64,000 nucleotides of DNA, taken from the NCBI GenBank assembly GCA_958450325.1, contig OY288254.1, positions 33,551,577 to 33,615,576 of the forward strand. Direction: 5' to 3'. Of this stretch, positions 1 to 11,654 are shown piece by piece. The stretch's first letter is position 1. Every line of letters starts with the position of its first letter. Under the pieces are notes generated by a model. The model was given only the letters and a program-made list of their open reading frames with translations. It did no database searches and was not told the origin of the DNA. Both the position numbers and the translations under genes were made by a program. This DNA is from Agrostemma githago (Eukaryota > Streptophyta > Magnoliopsida > Caryophyllales > Caryophyllaceae).

Positions 1-2479
1 ATAGCAGTTTCCAAAAAACACCAGATGATGATCGGAAGCAAACGTGCTTCGACGCGCTCAGATATGGGCTCGAAATCGTTAGTTTTTGGCTTGAGCTTTT
101 TACGGAGTACAAATCTCACAAAATCGACATCAAATTCAGGCCCAGCGGGTCGTTTCCTATCAAATAAAACTAATTTGGGTCAAAACCGACACCGGAAATA
201 AAACCGACTTTTAGCGACCGGGTCAAACCCCGGTCAAAGCTGTTTCCGAGACAAAAAACAGCCATGCAAATATCAAGAATCCAATCCAAATACAAAATCT
301 TCAAAATATTCCCGTCCAGCTGACCCACTCGATCGAGTGTCAGCCCACTCGATCGAGTAACCCAAGACGAGGGAGGAAGAGCATTCCTATATAAACACTG
401 CTTTGCATGCACAACTAAGACATCTTTTTTCACCTCTAGAACACACTTTTCGAAACCCTAATTACTATCTTCTTCAACCTAAACCCTAGGATCTAGCAAA
501 CCTACAAACCCTAAACCACCATAACTCCGTCTACATCTCGATACTCCCGTTCTCAAGCCACAATTAAACGAGTCCCGTCCGAGATTATGAAACTTGTAGG
601 TTGAGTGTGCAACAATCCCGATTTCTCCTTTCTTCTCCTCTTCTCTTCTCGTCCATCTTCGTCGTCTTCCTCACCTTTTTTTCGTTCTTTTTTATTTTAT
701 TTTTTTCTAATATCGATAATATTACTAGTATTAAGATATTAAAATACTCGCTAACTTGTGTCGAATACAAAGAATGACGGGATAAGAAAATCTAAATACA
801 AGGGTCTAGCACCCGATGTGGCCGGTCGCTTATCCCGATACCCCGAGTATTTGATTGTTGAAGCGAGTCAACGACAACGATAGCAATTTTTTATTTTTCG
901 TCGCGTCATTAGTCACGTTCCATTATTCGCATCATCGTCAGCATCGTTAATATCGTATTCATCGATTTTCTAAAACTATTTCAAGTCACGCGCTTTTATT
1001 TAAGTTAGGTCGAAACCCGTTGATGCGGATCCGACATCACATAATCCGCAAGGATTCGTTACGATGTCGAGATGCGGAGGGAATCAATTCTTTTTTTAAT
1101 GCAAGCAAATATAAAGCATCGTTCTATTAGATTCGATACCAACTCAATAGTCGGACATCGTATCTAAACGAACTACTCAATAAATTTAACTAATACAAAT
1201 TCGTTGATGCTAAAATAGTTGTCACATAATTCGAAAGAATTAATTACTAATCTATAAACACGGAGATAATTTATTTCGTTTTAGTTCGATTTAAACGACT
1301 CACAACATCTTTTTCTAGATTTCACTCTAAGTATTCGATATTGATTCCATAATCAAATATCGGATACGACGGGTATCAAAATCCGAATCGAGCACAAATC
1401 ATACAATATTTTTGCCCGATTCAAAGAAATTAGCAATATTTCAAAATCAAAAAGCAATTTCGAACAAATTGCGAAACGAACCCTAGTTCGTATAGAGGGC
1501 ATTCGATCGAGTGGCACCCCAAAAACCGAGGCAGGAGGTTCTTTGAGAACCACTCGGCCGAGTCTCGCAATGACTCGATCGAGTGGCTGCTCACTCGGTC
1601 GAGTGATACCTCAAAATCCGGGACATAAAATTTTTCCGAGGTCACTCGGTCGAGTCCCTCAATGACTCGATCGAGTGGCCTTTATCACGTCAAATCCGTG
1701 AGTCCCACAACGTCTTTCGAGTCTCGATAAAATATTTTTATGGCTTCGGTCAACATGTGTCAAGTCAATCACGTGTCATACTACTTTCAAAAATCATGCA
1801 TCATGTCATTCTACATCATTCTATATCGTTCCATATTATTTGCAAACCGTTATTACCGTTATTATCGTTACTAACACGTTTGTTTCTATTTTTTCCTTGT
1901 TATTTTATTCGTTTGTTTTATTGTACTAAAACGAACCTCGCATGCTAAATACAAATTTGACGTTAATTTTAGATGCATTAAATCGACGTAGCAACTTATT
2001 CAAATATTCGCATGTATAGGAAAAACACTGTTTGCATATCATCTCATCATACTACTAACGCGCGTATTCGAAAGTCAAGCGATATTCTAGTAGAGGTCGC
2101 TAATATAATTGCGAGCGGGGTTGGGTGTCCTTTGTGAATTTCCCAACACGTACCCTCACCCCTTACTCAGAACCATGGTTTCCAGATATCCGAATCCATT
2201 GGCACACGAGAGTCATTCAATACACGGTATCCGATAATGTCGGTATTGGTATCGCAATACAAAGGGACGAACCCTATAAACTCTGACATCCGAATGGGCC
2301 GTACTTTGTGTGCGGCCCACTAAGATATAGAGTGGGTTCAAACGGGCCCGAACTCCCACAAAGTTCGGTGGCGACTCCACTTCGATTTAAATTTCAATTC
2401 GACCCATCTCACATGAGATTCATTCGCCTCCCCAAACCCACGCGTGGCTGCGTCGGGATGGACCTATGTCATGTCCACA
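1..2479 (+). repeat. 5' LTR of Tat element A (left end off window)
   Basis: It aligns along its length with the LTR at 36103-37770 and, more distantly, with 58445-60870. Those copies begin TGTAGACACC, so about 30 bp are missing here. It ends ...tgtccaca just before the PBS. It holds two groups of the palindromic motif ACTCGATCGAGT or variants (327-358 and 1502-1675). A PBS-like 10-mer (TGGCGACTCC) lies inside it at 2369-2378. The small ORFs predicted here run through repeated motif sequence and look accidental. Confidence 0.9.
388..395 (+). promoter_or_regulatory. Probable TATA box of the Tat A LTR promoter
   Basis: The sequence tatataaa lies just downstream of the first palindromic motif pair, in a position typical of a U3/R promoter. 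The divergent LTR of G has tataaata at the equivalent place (59038-59045). The middle LTR reads tataca near 36595, which suggests decay. Confidence 0.6.
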
Positions 2480-2482
2480 ATT

Positions 2483-2500
2483 TGGCGATTCCGCTGGGGA
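2483..2500 (+). other. Primer binding site of element A (tRNA-Arg)
   Basis: TGGCGATTCCGCTGGGGA matches the complement of the 3' end of plant tRNA-Arg(ACG) with one mismatch (T for C at base 7). It begins three bases after the LTR terminus. tRNA-Arg priming is usual in Tat/Ogre elements. Confidence 0.85.
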
Positions 2501-2702
2501 TTAACTGATGCGTGACTTACCATCGGCATCCTCAGGGTGAGACTCGAATAGAAATCGTTTGACTAGTACAATACGCGTTTTAGTTTCACGGTTCATGCAT
2601 AACCCTATTTTTTCCCGGGCCGGTACTAGTGATTGACGTCCCACTATACCGTGATATACTCCAACATGGATATGTCAAAGGTGTTCACAATCGATTCGTA
2701 TG
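2501..2702 (+). other. 5' untranslated leader of element A, first part
   Basis: Non-coding sequence between the PBS and the B insertion. It matches the G leader from about 37771 (shared ttttcccgggccggtac block). The last five bases, gtatg (2698-2702), are the expected target site of B, since G reads straight through this position. Confidence 0.7.
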
Positions 2703-5700
2703 TGTAACACCCGCTACTTTCCTAGCCTTTTTATTCTTTCCGTAACTCTATCACATTTTGGCTCATGTTTCATCATTTTTCCAAGCTTATCTTCAATTTT
2801 GTGTTTAATGATATTTATATTTTAAAATATTTTAATTCTTTTACATCTATTTATTTGATTTTCTTCGTAAACTAATTAATTTTCCGCGAAAAATTCTATT
2901 TCTTTTCCTAAAAACGTGTAAATACATTTATATAATATTTTCAAGTAGTAAATATTTTTATTTACAAAAATTAAGCCATTTATGATTTTAATACAAAGTT
3001 TCGTAAATAATTATTTTCTAACGCGAGGTTTACTCGAATTGCTTTGAAATGCCTTTAACTATTTTACGATTATACTTTTTATCAACTTATAAATCATTTG
3101 AGACCATTTCCTGATATTTTGGACCGACAAAGCTTCTTGTCACAATTTAACTACGTTTTATTAATACGTTTCATTTTATCACATTAAACCGTAAACATAG
3201 GATTCTTTTCTTTTCATTGAATTGAGGCTTTACTACTCAAGCTCTTCCTACTCCCTCTCTTTTACTCTTGGCCGGCCAACTTTGAGTCTAGATGCACTTT
3301 GGATTCCTCATTTTGGAGGCTTTAATTTCATTCTTACTCTTTAAAGTGTAGTAACCTCCATCTCCTCCTTTACTCTACATTCATTTTTGCATTAACAAAA
3401 AAATTACTACATCTTCCTCATCATCATTTGGCCGTGTTACTCCTCATCTTGTCTTGGCTGATTTTTGTTCAATTAGAGTCCTAATCGTTTCTATCGTCAT
3501 ATTAATCCTCTTTCCGATTCCTTCGTTAAGGTAATAATCGACGTTGTTTTCGATCATTATTTACCTTGATTTTTGTTAGTTTTCTCATGGTATTTTTCTG
3601 CCATGATTTTCGTGTTTGGAAGGATTTGTGGACGATCCCGAGGCCGACGAGTATATAATCGATTCAGACTTGGTGTAGAGGTAACAACGATGTTACTCGG
3701 TATTTCATGATTTTAATTGTGTATTTGCATGTATATATTTTTATGTTTTATTTTGACAATATATGTATGTCACCAAATCTGGAAAATTTTTAAAAGTTGA
3801 AAATTTGCATGTTTCGTACTTTTATCGCTTTTTCGAGATTTAACGATTAAATTGTTATATTAATTTGTAAAATCATAATATTCTGCCTAAACATGTAATA
3901 TATGTTTATATTCTGTAAAATTGATATTTTTGATGATTTATAATAATTTAAGATTTTTCTGATATTTTAAATATCGATTATTGGATTATTACCGTTTACG
4001 GACAAAAACGATTAAAAGCCGATTTTTAGTTCTAGTACCTAAACATTTTATTTTAATCTGATTTTTGACGTTGTGAAACTTTTTGATGAAATTGAATTTT
4101 CTGAATTTATTCATAATTTTTCGGAATTGTTAAGTGGATGAATTAATTAATCACTTTAAATCATCGTTTATCGTTAAAACCGTGTTTGTTGTTTAAATTC
4201 TCGAACTCTGGTCTTTGGTTTAAATCTGGAAAAAAATGCGATTCTGATGATTTCATATTAAAATGTATTTTTATGATTTTTAGTGCCTTAATAAAATGTT
4301 AGGAACGATAAGTTTATTAATGAAATCGTTAATTGTGAAAACGGGTTTAAATGACGGTTTTTTTGGAATTTGTTGAATCTGGAAAAATCTGAAAAATTTA
4401 TATTCTGGAAAATCATGATTTTTAAGTTTAATAATAGTTTTTGGATATTAATATTTAAATCGTTTGGTAATTACTATTTTTATTAATCGTTATTGTCGAG
4501 ATTAGACGATTAACGAGAAAACGCTTTAAAAATCGAGTTTTAGGATTCTGGAAAATTTCATTTTCGGACAGAATGTTCATAATTATGTTTTAAATATTTT
4601 ACATAATTTTTGAACTATTTATTAAAGTCTTTAATTAATAATTATTGATTTTCGGACAAATTGTGCTTTATCGTTAAAATTCTTCGTCTTACCTAAAAGA
4701 ATTATTTTTCCAGCAATTTTGAAAGTATTTAAATCTGAACTTTAAGATTTAAATCATCTCTTAACATATTCTAAATATATTCAATGGTTTAATTAAATAA
4801 AAGACGTTAAAAGATTTTATTTCACATTTGCCGTAAAATCCTATTTATAATCGTATTGTCGAAACTAATAATAATTAGGGAATTTTAGTTTTTTAGATTT
4901 TGGAAACACCCTAATTAGTAGTATTTAAAATGTTTAAGACATTTCTAAATCATTTTATAAACACTTGTATGACGTTTCAATAATTTCACTAACGCAAAAG
5001 TTCTCGTTTTAAGAATTAATATCGTTAAGGCCGAAAGTACTAGTTTTATAAATCTATATCGTTTACTAATATCTTGCTATTTTCATATGATGCTATTTTT
5101 AGTAAGTTTCTAAAAATAGAAGTTTCCTAAATTAGAAATTTTCCTCTTTTGGAAAGTGGTTCTTTTTCCTTTTGTTCTCTTATGGTTTATATTATTGAAT
5201 ACATCTTTTAATTATCGATAATGGCTTGTTTTGGAGTTATGGAATAAGGAAAAATGTGGGTTTAGAGTAATATAGTCTGGGCTGTACGTCTTGCCATCAA
5301 CTATAAAGCTAGTGTGTCTATGTTGAGACACATTGGTCGTTGAACTGAGCATGGTTTGTGTTCAGGAGGGTGTATGTTTATCTTAAACTTAGATATCGTA
5401 TTGTGTAAGTCGCGTCGGGTTGAACTGGATATGGTTTGTATCCAGGAGGGGTGTGCACTACCTAAGCCAGGACCTCGCTGTACGCAGTCCTGTTATAGTT
5501 GAGTCGCCTAGTTAGAGACCAAAGTCTGATTTGTTTTGACTAAGTTCTCGAAACTAGATTTTAGTACTGTCCTAGTGAAAGTCTAGATTCTACATTAATC
5601 CTATCCATAACGCCATTTTGATTATTTTATTTATTATCGATATAAATTGGTTTGCAGGTTGGCAAATATTTTTAAGTTTCCTCGGTAACCCATTTTAATA

Positions 5701-6114
5701 TCTTGGTTTTGTGCCGAAAACTTATTTTAATTTGATGTTTTACTGTTTTCCATTTTTATTATTTTTCTATAGTAGTAAGTACAGTTTTAAAATCCTGTTA
5801 TACGGCTGGGAGAACGTTGACGTTGCTCCCCACAGATTGTGGCTGTTATGTTTTAACATGGCAGCTATACGTGTTTGTTTTCCGGTGGGTGTGGGCTAAC
5901 GAGCAGTCTTGGATCCTGCTTGAATTTTTTAATAAGTATGTCTTACGGATTGTTTAACCTTTTTACGGATTGTTTTAAATTTTAGCCATTTTTATGTATG
6001 GCATACGTTTGACTTTACCAATTTAATTTACTAAGACATAGTTACAGTGTGTTTTAATCCCGACTCTACAGTGTTTCTGCCACTGTATCGCGTTAGAATT
6101 TCTAGGGGATTACA
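2703..6114 (+). repeat. 5' LTR of chromovirus-like element B (3412 bp)
   Basis: It starts TGTAACACCCGCTA and ends ...gggattaca just before the PBS. It is AT-rich and contains no plausible ORF. It matches 9257-11100 over its first half, with indels (for example a segment present near 9478-9514 is missing here), and matches 60967-64000 almost to the right edge of the window. A cluster of short hairpins lies at 5314-5445. Confidence 0.88.
5314..5445 (+). other. Three conserved hairpins in the chromovirus-like LTR
   Basis: The stems are GTGTCT/AGACAC (5314-5319/5326-5331), CTGAGCA/TGTTCAG (5345-5351/5359-5365) and CTGGATA/TATCCAG (5425-5431/5439-5445), with 6-7 base loops. The related LTR at 60967 has the same three hairpins at 63655-63786 with different bases on both sides of the stems. 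The second and third are each preceded by gaa and followed by ggagg, and look like a duplicated module about 80 bp apart. Confidence 0.6.
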
Positions 6115-6116
6115 GT

Positions 6117-6128
6117 TGGTATCAGAGC
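6117..6128 (+). other. Primer binding site of element B (initiator tRNA-Met type)
   Basis: TGGTATCAGAGC, the standard 12-base complement of the plant initiator tRNA-Met 3' end, lies two bases after the LTR end. Confidence 0.9.
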
Positions 6129-9100
6129 ATCACTGCTCCCAACGCTTACACCTGAAATTAGGGAAAATACCAGTAAATTATTTAAACAATAAATAAAATA
6201 TTATTAGAGATGGGTAGAAACAAAATAAGGACTTAATTGTTAGGTTTACATGTTCTTGTAACTCAATGATTAGCATTGAATATTTGTTGCTTTTGTCTGG
6301 AGGAAGACGAATGCACAAGATGCTGTCATGATGCTGCTCCAGATCGGGACAAGACCTGCTTAGAACTCTCAACGCCTGTTGACTCGAGTGGACAATTTGA
6401 TGCTCCAAGAAAAATGTCGAAGGTGACTTCTCAGCTCCGATTTAGTTTGCTCAAGCTACAGGTTAGATGATCAAGAGTAGATTCATGTTCCACGATGTTG
6501 CAGTCGATCCAGATCGAGCGACCCAAGACTTGCGTGCTCGTTCCTTTGCAAGAAGATGAAGTAATCCTATTGGTCCCCTCGTGAACCTTAGAGGTCCAAA
6601 CTTTCCCTTCTCGTTATAGATCTTCATCATCTTGAATCATTGATTCTTTTCTTCCTGCTTCTGCCTTTTCCAATTCTTCTCTTATATATTCTCATCATTA
6701 TTCGCTTGGTGAATCCTTGTTCTATTCTCCTACTTTACCGTCTCCCTCTTCAGATTCCTTGGTTAGACCAAATTCTGTCTTGTGAATCTTTTGGAAGTGT
6801 AGATGTTTGAGATTTAGTAAACCCTTAGCTTGTTACTTGATTTGAGGATTGTGAGTCTACCCTATCTTCTAAGCAAGTAAGAAATTTTTGAGGATTGAGT
6901 TGAATGGTATTAGTTGATTAATGGAATTAGGTTGTTACTTTAGACACTAAACCTTGGGTTATAGATTACTTTGATTATTTTGGAGTACTTAGAGTTGAAT
7001 ATATTTTGGAGTAGTAAGAATAAAGTTTATTCTGTCTGATGGATACCTAATACCCAACATAGAACCTAGTTAAGTGTAAATAACAATATTACTTGGGTTT
7101 CCTACCTAATGTTGACTTAATGGACTAATCGTGGAATTTTGGGATCATAAATCATTTATTAAGATGTTATCCTAAGTGTTTTGGTACCATTTCAGGTCCT
7201 CATTAATGTTTAGTAAATTTTGGTTGACATAGATTAAACCTTGTTTCTTATGGATTAGATCGTTGATTGTTGTCTAAGGTTGTAACCTACGAGCTTTGGA
7301 GTTGAGTGATCTAACCTGGATGAATTACTCTTAACCTTAAAGAAGATAAAAATCTTGCACAATCATAATTTGGGTTTATTGTGTTGTTTTAAGGAATACT
7401 ACAATACAGATCATCTTATTGAGACTTTCAGGTGAGAACTCTTTGACCAGCAAGATTGTGGCTTCATTGAGTTATTAAATATTTTGTGGTTGCACCATTA
7501 CGATTAGAAATTTGATGGACTTCTCATAAACCTTAGTCGAATGATGTGTTTGAAAATGTGAGTATCTATCGTTACATTTCAGACTGAGTGTGTTTAAGGT
7601 TTGGCATACTTTCCTAATCTCTGTCAATTGATGAAGTTAAGAATATGTTGATGATCATTTTTGAAGTTTTCGTGTCCGAACATTGTTAATTGGTGGATTT
7701 TATTTAGTATTCCATACTCGAGAAATTTGAAGTATACCTCGAGTTTAGACCTTATGAGCTTTGAATTTATGAGCCTTAGTGATTACGAGTTTGGGGTATG
7801 TTTTGATGACCGTTGGAATCTTAATTAATGGATTAGTCTAAATCATTTGTGGATTCTTACCATACTAATTGAAAGATTATATAAGTATGTAAGACTTAAT
7901 TTTTGAGGCGGTGACAGTTGATAATTTTGGAGGTGGTAGATTGAGTAGGACCACTCTGTACCGATATTGGACTTAGCGTTATTTGATGGGCCAATTACGA
8001 ACCCGTGTTTGTGAGAGTCGTGATAGGAATCTCGAGATGGTTAATTTCTTCTATAATCCTTGATAGCTCTTTTTGATTCTCAACTCCGTCTTCCTTTCTT
8101 CTTCTCTTGAATTCTGTTACGGTAACTCCTGCCAATCCCTTCAACCTTTGTCGATTTTGAAAACTCTTACTTTAATTTATTGTTTATCCTTGACTCTATT
8201 CATCCGTTCATCATTTCCCCAAACTTATGAAAAGTTTGACTAATTTAAAAATTTTGATTTTTGTGAAATTTTAACATTTTGAAGCATAATTTCAAATTCT
8301 AAAACTCCCCATTTTGTAAAAACTTTGAGCAATATAACATTTTTGTGTTATCGTGAAATTTGAACATTTTGAGTTATGATTTCTATTTATGAAACTCCCC
8401 GTTTTGTAATAAGAAATTGACTAAATTAAACTTTTCGGATATCGTACAATTTAACATTTTTGAATTATAATTTATGAACTTTATACTTCACTTTTGTTTT
8501 ATATTTGGTCGATATTTATACTTAGTCTTGTTTCAAAATGCCTTAATAATTTATTTTGAAAATATTTCAATTTTTTTGATTTTCAAACGATCGGAATTTT
8601 ATGAAGACTTTCATATTTCCAAATACTTCAACTTCTATAGGATTATTTTGTAAAGCGTTTTAACAGTGTCGAAATTATTTTGTATATTCAAGTTTGATAA
8701 TATTTTCTAAAACTTTCATAATTACTTTGATAACATTTTCGAAATTTTAACGTTTTGAAATTAGTTTTCGTTTTATTGTTTGTGGACTTTTGAATCTGTT
8801 ATTGAAAATGTTTGACGACTGGTTCGATTTTTACCAACTACAAAATTTGATTTCTCCAAACTAAATTTTGTTTCTTCATAAAAAAAATTAACAAAAAACA
8901 TTTTCGAATTTCTTAATCAAATTGTTTAACTTTTGTTTTGAAAATATTTGGTCACCCTATTTCCTTCAGGTTCGTTTACAAATGTTATTCAACAATATTA
9001 TTTTATCAAATAACTTTACGTTGCGATTTCACTATTTAAAAGACTTTAAACTTCGGGTAGCTTAGCCCAATTCCTCTTGGAATAAATATTCGTATTCGAT

Positions 9101-9245
9101 TCCGTATCACTTTAAAAGTTGTAAAATTTTCTATTAAAACCAAAAAAAAAAATTATGCGGAATACGTATCCTCATCTCTTCGAGTAAGGTAAAACACGAT
9201 TTCCTTTCTGCTTATTCTCAGTTTCGAGGACGAAACTTTCTTTTA
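6129..9245 (+). other. Non-coding internal region of element B
   Basis: About 3.1 kb of AT-rich DNA with only short, unconvincing ORFs. I see no zinc knuckle, no RT YxDD box, no integrase motif and no chromodomain. An imperfect tandem repeat of about 90 bp lies near 8230-8490 (for example gtgaaatt...aacattttga at 8263, 8353 and about 8444). The segment near 9222-9245 carries the chromovirus pre-PPT phrase ttcgaggacgaaac. Confidence 0.65.
8230..8490 (+). repeat. Imperfect ~90-bp tandem repeat inside element B
   Basis: The blocks gtgaaattt.aacattttga and aaactcccc.ttttgta recur with a period of about 90 bp (8302 and 8392 for the second block), giving close to three diverged copies. Confidence 0.5.
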
Positions 9246-9256
9246 CTGGGGAGGAT
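9246..9256 (+). other. Polypurine tract of element B
   Basis: The G-rich stretch tggggaggat ends directly against the LTR start tgtaaca at 9257, the expected place for the plus-strand primer. Confidence 0.65.
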
Positions 9257-11100
9257 TGTAACACCCGCTATTTTCCTAGCCTTTTTATTCTTTCCGTTAT
9301 GACATCGTTATAACTCTATCACATTTTGGCTCATGTTTCATCATTTTTCCAAGCTTATCTTCAATTTTGAGTTTAATGATATTTATTTTTATTTTAAAAG
9401 ATTTTAATTCTTTTACATCTATTTATTTGATTTTCTTCGTAAACTAATTAATTTTCCGCGAAGAATTCTATTTCTCTTTGAATAGACGTTTTTAAGCTCG
9501 GATTTAAGTTATTTCTTTTCCTAAAAACGTGTAAATACATTTATATAATATTTTCAAGTAGTAAATATTTTTATTTACAAAAATTAAGCCATTTATGATT
9601 TTAATACAAAGTTTCGTAAATAATTATTTTTCAACGCGAGGTTTACTCGAATTGCTTTGAAATGTCTTTAACTATTTTACGATTATACTTTTTATCAACT
9701 TATAAATCATTTGAGACCATTTCCTGATATTTTGGACCGACAAAGCTTCTTGTCACAATTTAACTACGTTTTATTAATACGTTTCATTTTATCACATTAA
9801 ACCGTAAACATAGGATTCTTTTCTTTTCATTGAATTGAGGCTTTACTACTCAAGCTCTTCCTACTCCCTATCTTTTACTCTTGGCCGGCCAACTTTGAGT
9901 CTAGATGCACTTTGGATTCCTCATTTTGGAGGCTTTAATTTCCTTCTTACTCTTTAAAGTGTAGTAACCTCCATCTCCTCCTTTACGATTCATTTTTGCA
10001 TTAACAAAAAAAATTACTACAACATCTTCCTCATCATCATTTGGCCGTGTTACTCCTCATCTTCTCTTGGCTGATTTTTGTTCAATTCGAGTCCTAATCG
10101 TTTCTATCGTCATATTAATCCTCTTTCCGATTCCTTCGTCAAGGTAATAATCGACGTCGTTTTCGATCATTATTTACCTTGATTTTTGTTAGTTTTCTCA
10201 TGGTATTTTTCTGCCATGATTTTTGTGTTTGGAAGGATTTGTGGACGATCCCGAGGCCGACGAGTATATAATCGATTCAGACTTGGAGTAGAGGTAACGT
10301 CGATGTTACTCGGTATTTCATGATTTTAATTGTGTATTTGCATGTATATATTTTTATGTTTTATTTTGACAATATATGTATGTCACCAAATCTGGAAAAT
10401 TTTTAAAAGTTGAAAATTTGCATGTTTCGTACTTTTATCGCTTTTTCGAGATTAACGATTAAGTTATATTAATTTGTAAAATCATAATATTCGGCCTAAA
10501 CATGTAATATATGTTTATATTCTGTAAAATTGATATTTTTGATGATTTATAATAATTTAAGATTTTTCTGATATTTTAAATATCGATTATTGGATTATTA
10601 CCGTTTACGGACAAAAACGATTAAAAGCCAATTTTTAGTTCTAGTACCTAAACATTTTATTTTAATCTGATTTTTGACTTTGTGAAACTTTTTGATGAAA
10701 TAGAATTTTCTGAATTTATTTATAATTTTTCGGAATTGTTAAGTGGATGAATTAATTAATCACTTTAAATCATCGTTTATCGTTAAAACCGTGTTTGTTG
10801 TTTAAATTCTCGAATTCTGGTCTTTGGTTTAAATCTGGAAAAAAATGTGATTCTGATGATTTCATATTAAAATGTATTTTTATGATTTTTAGTGGCTTAA
10901 TAAAATGTTAGGAACGATAAGTTTATTAATGAAATCGTTAATTGTGAAAACGGGTTTAAATGACGGTTTTGTTGGAATTTGTTGAATCTGGAAAAATCTG
11001 AAAAATTTATATTCTGGAAAATCATGATTTTTAAGTTTAATAATAGTTTTTGGATATTAATATTTAAATCGTTTGGTAATTACTATTTTTATTAATCGTT
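9257..11100 (+). repeat. Truncated 3' LTR of element B
   Basis: It starts TGTAACACCCGCTATTTTCC and follows the 5' LTR up to the equivalent of position 4491, then switches abruptly to element A leader (tacaaaggacgg). The last ~1.6 kb of the LTR is missing. Confidence 0.85.
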
Positions 11101-11337
11101 TACAAAGGACGGCCCGTCTACACATTCGAGTCCAAAGTCTGGGGAATGTCTCACGTGGACCTTTCTTCGAACAGGACTCGGCCCACCCGCCAAATCCTAA
11201 GGGAGGCCCACCTTTCACGAGTCACCCGTCTAGGTGTCTTTTCCGTTTCATTTCCTTTTTAGTCTTTCCTTTGCTCGAGATGTACTTTTTATTCCAGGAT
11301 CTGGTTTAGTTTATGATTACGCAGTATTCTTACAGAC
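11101..11337 (+). other. Leader of element A, second part
   Basis: It matches G leader 38448-38697 (shared cggcccgtctacac... and tggggaatgtctcacgtg blocks). It is non-coding. The part of A's leader equivalent to about 37860-38447 was lost with B's 3' end. Confidence 0.65.
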
Positions 11338-11654
11338 AGGCCACCGGTAACCAGACGCTATAAAATGCAAGAAACCTTGAACCAACTGGCCGCCTCACTG
11401 GCTAAGATGGAGGCCTAACTCACGGCCATCAGGACCGACCAAACAGCCATTGCCACCCGTTTGAGTGCAGTGGAGCAAGGGACTCCTAAGGTCGGGAATG
11501 AAACCAGTGGGCCCATAGCTGAATTGGTCAGCACCGTTCGCAAGCTTGAAGAACAGGTCCGTTTGTCAACAAACAACTCGATCCATACGGAAAATGCTCG
11601 CTCCTATTCGCCTCTGAATGACGAGCTACCCGACAACCTCAACCTTACGGGCAT
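11338..11654 (+). pseudogene. gag: Gag N-terminus of Tat element A (interrupted by D)
   Basis: The frame aligns with G gag from its ATG at 38698, but A has agg instead of atg at 11338-11340 and an in-frame taa after KMEA near 11418. Recognisable text includes LSAVEQGTP, a coiled-coil-like stretch with KLEEQVRLS, and NARSYSPLNDELP. The frame reaches NLNLTG and is then broken by D, whose target duplication ggcat lies at 11650-11654. This part of Tat gag precedes the capsid-like domain and probably mediates self-association. Start loss and stop show it is dead. Confidence 0.8.

Larger units (their letters stand above)
2703..11100 (+). mobile_element. Chromovirus-like (Tekay/Del-type) non-autonomous LTR retrotransposon, element B, 3' truncated
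   Basis: A 3.4-kb LTR beginning TGTAACACCC is followed by a tRNA-Met-type PBS, a 3.1-kb internal region with no recognisable coding sequence, a short purine tract, and a second LTR that breaks off after 1.84 kb. The TGTAACACCC start, the PBS and the phrase tcgaggacgaaac just before the PPT are typical of Tekay-like plant chromoviruses. Because gag and pol are absent, it resembles a LARD, a large non-coding derivative that relies on proteins from a relative. The deletion that removed the 3' LTR end also removed part of A's leader, so no right-hand TSD remains. Confidence 0.8.

Noticed and set aside
1353..1645. Small minus-strand ORFs with repeated LDRV/HSIE-type text in Tat LTRs (also 33317-33916 and 37477-37850)
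   Set aside because: They are translations of the ACTCGATCGAGT motif arrays and spacers. Reading frames change with motif number and no start or conserved product exists.
2483..2500. Partial tRNA genes (tRNA-Arg here; tRNA-Asp at 22795 and 46483; tRNA-Met at 6117 and 17434)
   Set aside because: Only the complement of the tRNA 3' end is present, next to an LTR end. These are primer binding sites.
6178..6470. Overlapping 76- and 64-codon ORFs after the B PBS
   Set aside because: They lie on opposite strands, without recognisable domains, in a region with no other coding signal.
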